Part shown: one piece after another, positions 58,571 to 64,000 of the stretch
How the letters are laid out: each line of letters starts with the position of its first letter
Numbering within the stretch: position 1 is the stretch's first letter
Assembly (NCBI RefSeq): GCF_015767245.1
Contig: NZ_JADOTV010000001.1
Span: forward strand, 680,896 to 744,895
Length of the DNA: 64,000 bases
Source of the DNA: Aureivirga sp. CE67
GTDB lineage: Bacteria > Bacteroidota > Bacteroidia > Flavobacteriales > Flavobacteriaceae
Direction of reading: 5' to 3'
The notes under the pieces: model-generated
Told to the model about the DNA's origin: nothing
Databases searched by the model: none
The model's input: the letters and a program-made list of their open reading frames with translations, nothing else
Made by a program: the position numbers and the translations under genes

Positions 58571-60496
58571 CTATTTTTTCAAAACTTTTTGGATAAATAA
58601 ATTTCCTTTTTCATCCTTTACCTTTACGATATAAAACCCTTTTGAATAGTTTTCAAAACTTACTTTTCCATCCTTAGTATTCATTTCAGATTTTAATAAA
58701 GTCCCATTTAAATCATAAACAGAAATCTCTGAAATTTTATTTTTATGCTGAATATTAATACTATTTTCTGTTGGGTTTGGATATATTTTTACCATTTCTA
58801 AAACGTTTTGGTCTATTGATAATTCTCCATCTGTTTTAGCTTCTTTTGTTACAAATAAATCATCCAAAGCAACTCCTTCACCTTTCATTTCAATTTCAAT
58901 CGTCACTCCTTCTTGGATAAAAGTATTTGGCAAAGCAACTTCTAAATCTGTCCAAGCGTCTTCCTCTGAAAACTCCGAAGTAATTTCATGAACTAAAGCA
59001 TCTTTTTTAAACGTAACTTTAATTGCAGTTTCTCCCCAGTCTAAAGGAGAAGTCATAAAATAACGACATTGGAAAAACAATTCATCTACTCCTGATAAAT
59101 CTACATTTTCTACTTTTACTTTCGTATCATAAATTCCTCCACAAGGTTCTTCTGTATTGATTCCTAAGAAAACAGAATCATTTTCATCGTTTTTAAAATC
59201 TAAACTTGTAGAATTAAAATAAGTTGTAGTTCCTACTGAAGCTTTTCCACATTCTAAATTTTCATTTGGAACTGCTGCATTATCATAAGAGTGCACAAAA
59301 GTTGTTAATGGGAAAGTTTCAAAATCTTCTTGGAATAAAATAGAATCGTCTGTTTCTTCCTCCTCTTCCTCCTCTTCTTCTTCAATTTCATCTACAATCG
59401 AAATATTGTCAATTGCTACTCCTTCTCCTCCTATTTTAATTTCAATCGTTACTCCTTCTTGAATTAAAGTATTTGGTAAAGCTAATTCTAAATCTGTCCA
59501 AGCGTCTTCTACTGTGAATTCTGAAGAAATTTCATGAACCAAAGCATCTTTTTTGAAAGTAACTGTCAAAATATTACTTCCCCAATCCAGAGGAGAAGTC
59601 ATAAAATAGCGACATTGAAAATACAATTCATCTACTCCTGATAAGTCTACATTTTCTACTTTCACATCTGTATTATAATATCCTCCACAAGGTTCTTCTG
59701 TATTTACTCCTAAAAAAATAGAATTATTTTCTTCTGGTTTAAAATCTAAGTTTGTAGAATTAAAATAAGTTGCTGTTCCTACAGAAGCTTTTCCACAAGC
59801 CAATCCTTCGTTTGGAATTTCAGAATTATCATAAGAGTGCACAAAAGTTGTTAATGGAAATGTTTCAAAATCTTCCTGAAAAAGAACAGAATCATCAGTT
59901 TCTTCTTCCTCTTCTTCGACTGTAAGAATTTCATCTGCAATCGAAATATTATCAATCGCTACTCCTTCTCCTCCTATATTTATTTCAATAGAAACTCCTT
60001 CTTGAATAAAAGTATTTGGTAAAGCAAGCGCCACATCTGTCCAAGCATCTTCTACAGTAAATTCTGTAGAAATCTCATGAATCAAAGCATCTTTTTTAAG
60101 CGTAATTTTTAAAACATTACTTCCCCAATCTAAAGGAGAAGTCATAAAATAGCGACATTGAAAATATAATTCATCTACTCCAGATAAATCTACATTTTCT
60201 ACTTTTACGTCTGTATTATAGTAACCTCCACAAGGCTCTTCTGCGTTTACTCCTAAGAAAACAGTATTATTTTCTTCTTCTTTAAAATTCATATTTGTCG
60301 AATTGAAAAAAGAAGCTGTTCCTACAGAAGTTTTACCACATTCTAAACTTTCGTTTGGAATTGCAGCATTATCATAAGAATGTACAAAAGTTGTTAGTGG
60401 ATGTGACTCAAAATTTTCCTGAAAAAGGATGGTTTGTGCATTTATTCCTAGAGTAGCTACTAGGAAAAATGTAAAAAAAGATAGTTGTTTTTTCAT
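58571..60496 (-). CDS. secreted protein with three repeated modules and T9SS sorting domain
   Basis: 641 residues from the ATG at 60496 (the frame extends to a TTG at 60526). Signal peptide ending INAQ; three modules of about 168 residues starting near 23, 204 and 386, each beginning LFQE-x-FE and holding LTTFVHSYDN, CGK-x-SVGT, EEPCGG and FQCRYFMTSPLDWG, joined by acidic EEEEEETDDS linkers; then a C-terminal T9SS type A sorting signal (about 565-641: VKIYPNPTENSINI, SVYDLNGTLLKSE, FYIVKVKDEKG). Modules look like beta-sandwich (adhesive or carbohydrate-binding) domains with conserved Cys. Surface or secreted; ligand unknown. Confidence 0.88.
   Translation of the reverse strand: MKKQLSFFTFFLVATLGINAQTILFQENFESHPLTTFVHSYDNAAIPNESLECGKTSVGTASFFNSTNMNFKEEENNTVFLGVNAEEPCGGYYNTDVKVENVDLSGVDELYFQCRYFMTSPLDWGSNVLKITLKKDALIHEISTEFTVEDAWTDVALALPNTFIQEGVSIEINIGGEGVAIDNISIADEILTVEEEEEETDDSVLFQEDFETFPLTTFVHSYDNSEIPNEGLACGKASVGTATYFNSTNLDFKPEENNSIFLGVNTEEPCGGYYNTDVKVENVDLSGVDELYFQCRYFMTSPLDWGSNILTVTFKKDALVHEISSEFTVEDAWTDLELALPNTLIQEGVTIEIKIGGEGVAIDNISIVDEIEEEEEEEEEETDDSILFQEDFETFPLTTFVHSYDNAAVPNENLECGKASVGTTTYFNSTSLDFKNDENDSVFLGINTEEPCGGIYDTKVKVENVDLSGVDELFFQCRYFMTSPLDWGETAIKVTFKKDALVHEITSEFSEEDAWTDLEVALPNTFIQEGVTIEIEMKGEGVALDDLFVTKEAKTDGELSIDQNVLEMVKIYPNPTENSINIQHKNKISEISVYDLNGTLLKSEMNTKDGKVSFENYSKGFYIVKVKDEKGNLFIQKVLKK
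58841..59341 (-). repeat. internal module 3 of the T9SS protein
   Basis: Third of three in-frame tandem modules, 182 residues apart; clearly diverged from modules 1 and 2 (IYDTK in place of YYNTD). Confidence 0.85.
59387..59887 (-). repeat. internal module 2 of the T9SS protein
   Basis: Second module; closest to module 1 over the EEPCGGYYNTDVKVENVD block and the DNA stretches around it. Confidence 0.85.
59927..60430 (-). repeat. internal module 1 of the T9SS protein
   Basis: First module after the signal peptide; same order of conserved blocks as modules 2 and 3. Confidence 0.85.
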
Positions 60497-60534
60497 TTTT
60501 ATTGGGGTTTTGTAAAATGAAAACAACTCAAATA

Positions 60535-60579
60535 AAAAACACCCTACACTTTTTTTGAAAAAAATTTAGGGTGTTTTTA
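60535..60579 (-). terminator. hairpin terminator of nhaC
   Basis: ACACCCTA (60539-60546) pairs with TAGGGTGT (60567-60574); on the minus strand a T6 tract follows. Confidence 0.8.
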
Positions 60580-60602
60580 TTAGTTTTATTTAATCTGTTG
60601 AT

Positions 60603-62084
60603 TTAGAAATTACTATCCTCAATTCCTGAAGGCACCGTAGTTTTCTTGATTAATTTTTTAATTTTAATACCAAAAGCAGCAAAAACTAATGTCATTATCG
60701 GACTTAAATAATTAAAGAACGCAAATGGTAAATATGTCAATGTTGGTACTCCTAAAACTCCAGCTTGAAAAGCTCCACAAGTATTCCAAGGAATCAACAC
60801 TGAAGTTACAGTTCCTGAATCTTCTAAAGTTCTACTTAAGTTTTCTGGTGCCAAATTCTTATCTTGATATGCTTTTGAAAACATTCTTCCTGGAACTACA
60901 ATTGCTAAATATTGATCTGAAGCTGTAACGTTTAATAACACACAAGATCCAACTGTATTTGCAAATAATCCGAAAGTGCTTTTTGCAATACTTAAAAGTG
61001 CATTACTCAATCTTTCTAGAGCTCCAATTGCTTCCATAATTCCACCAAAAACCATTGCACAAAGAATTAACCAAATAGTTCCTAACATTCCTTGCATTCC
61101 TTTGGCGCTAAATAATTTCTCCGCATCAAACACTTCATTTCCAGAAGCGATATATGTTTTATCTACGATTGCATTCATGATACCTTTATAGATTGTTGAG
61201 AAAGAATAATCTCCTTCTACTCCAGCTATTTTTTGTACAATTTCTGGTTGAAAAAATGCTGCGAAAACTGCTGCTAATAAAGTTCCTGCTAAAAGCGCAA
61301 CTAAAGGCGAGGCTTTTTTCAAAATCATTAAGATTACTGCAACTGGAACCAAAAATAACACTGGACTGATATAAAATGTATTTTCAATACTTTCCAATAA
61401 AGCTGTATGATCCATCATATTTCCAGACTCGTATGTAAATCCTAAAATGATGAAAACAATCAAAGTAATAATAATAGATGGAACTGTAGTAAATGCCATA
61501 TATTTTATATGATCAAAAAGTGTAGCTCCTGCCATTGCTGGTGCTAAGTTTGTCGTATCTGAAAGTGGTGACATTTTATCTCCAAAATAGGCTCCTGAAA
61601 TTACGGCTCCAGCTACCATTCCTTCTGGTAAACCAAGCGTTCTTCCAATTCCTACAAGTGCAATACCAATCGTTGCTGAAGTTGTCCAAGAACTTCCGGT
61701 TGCTAAAGAAATAATTGCAGTAATGATAACGGTTGCAGCTAAAAACCAAGTCGGATTTAAGATTTGTAAACCATAATAAACCATTGCTGGAATTACTCCA
61801 CTAATCAGCCAAGTTCCCGCCAAAGCTCCTACCATCAAAAGAATCAAAATTGCTGAACTTGTAGATTTGATATTTTTGGAAACAAACTCCATCATTCTTT
61901 CATAGCTAAAACGGTTTTTAAAACCAACTCCTGCAGCTACGGCAGCTCCTAAAATTAAAGCAAATTGGTTTGGTCCTCCTGTCGCTCCATCTCCAAATAT
62001 ATATACATTAAACGCCAAGATCATCACCAAAATAAGTACAGGTAACAATGCCTCGAATATAGAAATCTGTTTATTGTTTGTCAT
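60603..62084 (-). CDS. nhaC: Na+/H+ antiporter NhaC
   Basis: 493 residues from the ATG at 62084; an earlier GTG (62141) gives an odd Cys/Tyr-rich extension and is rejected. About 12 helices. NhaC-family blocks: ATGSSWTTSATIGIALVGIGRTLGLPEGMVAGAVISGAYFGDKMSPLSDTTNLAPAMAG and VTASDQYLAIVVPGRMF, EDSGTVTSVLIPWNTCGAFQAGVLGVPT. It exchanges Na+ and H+ for pH and salt balance, which suits a marine or salt-exposed cell. Single gene. Confidence 0.93.
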   Translation of the reverse strand: MTNNKQISIFEALLPVLILVMILAFNVYIFGDGATGGPNQFALILGAAVAAGVGFKNRFSYERMMEFVSKNIKSTSSAILILLMVGALAGTWLISGVIPAMVYYGLQILNPTWFLAATVIITAIISLATGSSWTTSATIGIALVGIGRTLGLPEGMVAGAVISGAYFGDKMSPLSDTTNLAPAMAGATLFDHIKYMAFTTVPSIIITLIVFIILGFTYESGNMMDHTALLESIENTFYISPVLFLVPVAVILMILKKASPLVALLAGTLLAAVFAAFFQPEIVQKIAGVEGDYSFSTIYKGIMNAIVDKTYIASGNEVFDAEKLFSAKGMQGMLGTIWLILCAMVFGGIMEAIGALERLSNALLSIAKSTFGLFANTVGSCVLLNVTASDQYLAIVVPGRMFSKAYQDKNLAPENLSRTLEDSGTVTSVLIPWNTCGAFQAGVLGVPTLTYLPFAFFNYLSPIMTLVFAAFGIKIKKLIKKTTVPSGIEDSNF

Positions 62085-62427
62085 TTTGTAGTTAAAATTT
62101 TTTTGAGAGGTGTAATTATACAGCTTTTTGCAAGAGTACACAAGTAAAAGAAGTTAAAGAAATAAGCGAGTTTTCTTCGTTTTTAACAGAAATATACTGT
62201 TAGATATAACACTTTTCATTAATTTAAGTTAAAAATAACACAAAAAACGTATTTATGTTTTTTAGCATTTTAATAAAAAAAACCTATTTAATTTTAACAT
62301 ATAGTAAAAACGGAAGTTCTAAAACTCTAAAAATTACCATTCTGAGATTTTATTTATAAAAATATTAGATATTTATATGGTTTATATTCAGAAGATTTAA
62401 TGTAATTTTGCAAAAATTTTTTAAACA
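62085..62427. other. 343-bp divergent intergenic region, nhaC and rluB
   Basis: AT-rich, with the rluB -7 box near its right end (62403-62410). I see no other gene, hairpin or repeat in it. Confidence 0.6.
62403..62410 (+). promoter_or_regulatory. -7 box of the RluB-like gene
   Basis: TAATTTTG fits TAnnTTTG, 17 bp before the ATG. Confidence 0.5.
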
Positions 62428-63336
62428 ATGAATGCAAATAGAAACTCGTCGAGAGGACGACACAAAGCAGGAGGAAGAAATTCGAACGATTCAAGAAACT
62501 CAAATTCTCGTGGAAGAGGAGGAAATTTTGGTTCTAGAAATCAATCTGGAGGAAGAAAATTTTCTGGTAACAACGAAAGAAAATTTGAAAAAGATGTAAA
62601 AAAGACGGTTAAAATCGAAAAGAAAGATGATGGAATCCGTTTAAATAAATACATTTCAAATTCTGGAATTTGTTCTCGTCGTGATGCTGATAAATATATC
62701 AATGCTGGAAGTGCAACTGTAAACGGAAAAGTTATTACAGAAATGGGATATAAAGTAAAACCGACGGATGAAGTTCGTTTTGACGGAACTTTATTGAATC
62801 CTGAAACAAAACGTTATGTTTTGTTAAACAAGCCTAAGAATTACATCACAAACATGGAGGATGAAAAAGGTAGAAAAACTGTGATGGATTTGGTTAGAAA
62901 TGCAGCAAAAGAGCGCATTTACCCAGTTGGAAGATTGGACAGAAACACTACAGGTCTTTTACTTTTCACAAATGATGGTGAAATGGCTAGAAAACTTACA
63001 CATCCAAAACACAAAGTGCGTAAAATCTACCATGTTACTTTGGACAAAAAATTAGCTTTAAAAGATTTGGAAAAAATCGCAGCTGGTATTGATGTTGAAG
63101 GTAGAAAAGTACTTGTTGATGAAATTTCTTTCGTTGAAGGACAAAAGAAAAACGAAATTGGTCTAGAGATTCACTCTGGAAGAAATAAAATTGTTCGTAA
63201 GATTTTTGAACAATTAGGTTACACAGTAACGAAACTTGATCGTGTATCTTTTGCCGGACTTACGAAAAAAGACATCGCGAGAGGTAAATGGAGGCATTTA
63301 TCACAACAAGAATTGAATTATTTAAAAATGATTTAA
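62428..63336 (+). CDS. RluB/RsuA-family pseudouridine synthase
   Basis: 302 residues. A disordered N-terminus of about 60 residues rich in Arg, Gly, Asn and Ser (RGRGGNFGSRNQSGGRKF), then an S4 RNA-binding domain (about 70-125, RLNKYISNSGICSRRDADKYINAG) and the catalytic domain with Asp171 in PVGRLDRNTTGLLLFTNDGEMA and KIYHVTLDK. It modifies a uridine in 23S or 16S rRNA (RluB, RluE or RsuA subgroup not resolved). Its RG-rich tail may add RNA affinity. Confidence 0.9.
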   Translation: MNANRNSSRGRHKAGGRNSNDSRNSNSRGRGGNFGSRNQSGGRKFSGNNERKFEKDVKKTVKIEKKDDGIRLNKYISNSGICSRRDADKYINAGSATVNGKVITEMGYKVKPTDEVRFDGTLLNPETKRYVLLNKPKNYITNMEDEKGRKTVMDLVRNAAKERIYPVGRLDRNTTGLLLFTNDGEMARKLTHPKHKVRKIYHVTLDKKLALKDLEKIAAGIDVEGRKVLVDEISFVEGQKKNEIGLEIHSGRNKIVRKIFEQLGYTVTKLDRVSFAGLTKKDIARGKWRHLSQQELNYLKMI

Positions 63337-63373
63337 TTCAAAAAATTTAAAGCAAATATCCTTTTATAAAGCC

Positions 63374-63406
63374 AATCCACATTATTCTGTAATGTGGATT
63401 TTTTTA
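63374..63406 (+). terminator. hairpin terminator
   Basis: AATCCACATTA (63374-63384) pairs with TAATGTGGATT (63390-63400), then T7. Confidence 0.88.
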
Positions 63407-63484
63407 TTTATCTATTTAAACTTTCACTAAAAATTTATTTTGAAAACTTTAAAACTTGTTTTTCTACTTATATTCTAATTTCAT

Positions 63485-63492
63485 TATTTTTG
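63485..63492 (+). promoter_or_regulatory. -7 box of the porin gene
   Basis: TATTTTTG fits TAnnTTTG, 16 bp before the ATG. Confidence 0.5.
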
Positions 63493-63508
63493 TGAGATAA
63501 TTTAGATT

Positions 63509-64000
63509 ATGAAAAAACACTTATTAATTATATTTTTTATTCTACTTTCAATGAAAGGATTTTCTCAATTTACAGGAGGAAACGATTTAAATAGTAGAAA
63601 TGTTAAAGATAATGTACGAAAGGGAGAGCTTACGGTAGATTATAGCGGTAAAACTACTTTTAAGGATTATAAAATAATTTCTTATGCAAATGATACTACT
63701 TATATCGATACTACGCTTACCATTCAAAAAGAATATAAATTCAATCCAAGAAGAAAAGATAATTTCGAATTACTGCCATTTAACAATGTTGGACAAACAT
63801 ATACAAAGCTAGGTTATGATTTTCGTGATGAAGGATTATTTCCACAAATGGGAGCTACAGCAAAAACTTATGAATATTTCAATATAAAAGATATCCATTA
63901 TTATTACGTTCCTACTCCTACTTCTGAATTGTTTTATAAATCAACTTTTACACAAGGGCAAGTACTAAATGCTTTTGTGACGATGAATACTTCAAGACAG
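63509..64000 (+). CDS. putative porin, N-terminal part
   Basis: Starts at the ATG at 63509 and stays open to the window edge (164 residues). Signal peptide MKKHLLIIFFILLSMKGFSQ, then a short linker and blocks DTTLTIQKEYKFNPRRKDNFELLPFNN, GQTYTKLGYDF and SELFYKSTFTQGQVLNAF, which match the Bacteroidetes 'putative porin' family (large outer-membrane barrel). It follows the RluB-like gene as I recall for other Flavobacteriaceae. Confidence 0.75.
   Translation, partial: MKKHLLIIFFILLSMKGFSQFTGGNDLNSRNVKDNVRKGELTVDYSGKTTFKDYKIISYANDTTYIDTTLTIQKEYKFNPRRKDNFELLPFNNVGQTYTKLGYDFRDEGLFPQMGATAKTYEYFNIKDIHYYYVPTPTSELFYKSTFTQGQVLNAFVTMNTSRQ

Noticed and set aside
1-64000. Integrated phage or transposon
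   Set aside because: No transposase, integrase, terminase or capsid gene and no long terminal repeats were found; most genes are household or envelope genes.

Overview
The window looks like chromosomal DNA of a low-GC member of the Flavobacteriaceae (Bacteroidetes). The evidence is: many promoters of the Bacteroidetes type (TAnnTTTG at -7, sometimes with TTG or TTTG at -33), few Shine-Dalgarno sequences, SusC/FecA-like TonB receptors with carboxypeptidase-regulatory N-domains, lipoproteins with an SCSxDDD start, a T9SS type A sorting domain, GldA of the gliding machinery, and DUF4856/imelysin and DUF4876 proteins. I would not name a genus. No phage, insertion sequence or CRISPR array was seen.

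Layout. 1-1.8 kb: tail of a penicillin-acylase-like protein, a double CDGSH protein, a small lipoprotein and a porT-like barrel. 1.86-5.74 kb: thiamine operon thiD-thiE-thiG-thiH on the minus strand behind a clear TPP riboswitch, with two kinds of interspersed repeats inside it. 6.1-8.6 kb: NarL-type regulator and TPR sensor kinase. 8.6-12.7 kb: phosphodiesterase, truA, MsbA-like exporter, small proteins. 12.8-16.3 kb: luciferase-type oxidoreductase, RidA-like protein and quinone reductase facing a LysR regulator. 16.3-19.4 kb: membrane proteins and a Bcr/CflA drug exporter. 19.4-22.0 kb: a SigZ-led set of proteins that nearly all carry paired cysteines (a thiophilic metal or metalloid module). 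22.1-25.2 kb: AraC regulator, MipA-like barrel, metallophosphoesterase. 25.4-32.2 kb: TonB receptor, DUF4876 lipoprotein, barrel protein and di-haem peroxidase. 32.4-34.6 kb: tRNA-Arg, DUF2007, a 50-residue protein and a Na/Ca exchanger. 34.8-38.2 kb: an SDR-like protein, a dense array of seven or eight tRNA-like genes plus a relic, and a leucine-rich solenoid-like protein, all on the minus strand. 38.5-49.7 kb: iron acquisition, namely an Fbp-type ABC importer, a FecA-like receptor, imelysin and DUF4856 lipoproteins, interrupted by a DUF4145 protein and an XRE regulator. 49.9-57 kb: comM, a Cys/Met PLP enzyme, lipB, gldA, AraC, YjbR and a cyclase-family protein. 57.2-58.5 kb: DAHP synthase/chorismate mutase behind a Trp-Trp leader-peptide attenuator. 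58.6-64 kb: a secreted T9SS protein with three near-identical modules, NhaC, RluB and the start of a porin.

How parts work together. Four iron-related promoters (TonB receptor at 32.2 kb, fbpA at 42.3 kb, FecA-like receptor at 46.5 kb, DUF4856 at 49.7 kb) share an 18-bp operator-like sequence placed right before the -7 box, which suggests one iron regulon spread over about 25 kb. The tRNA-like array is the least expected part of the window: its members are tightly packed, partly decayed, and reuse one tRNA body with different anticodon arms.
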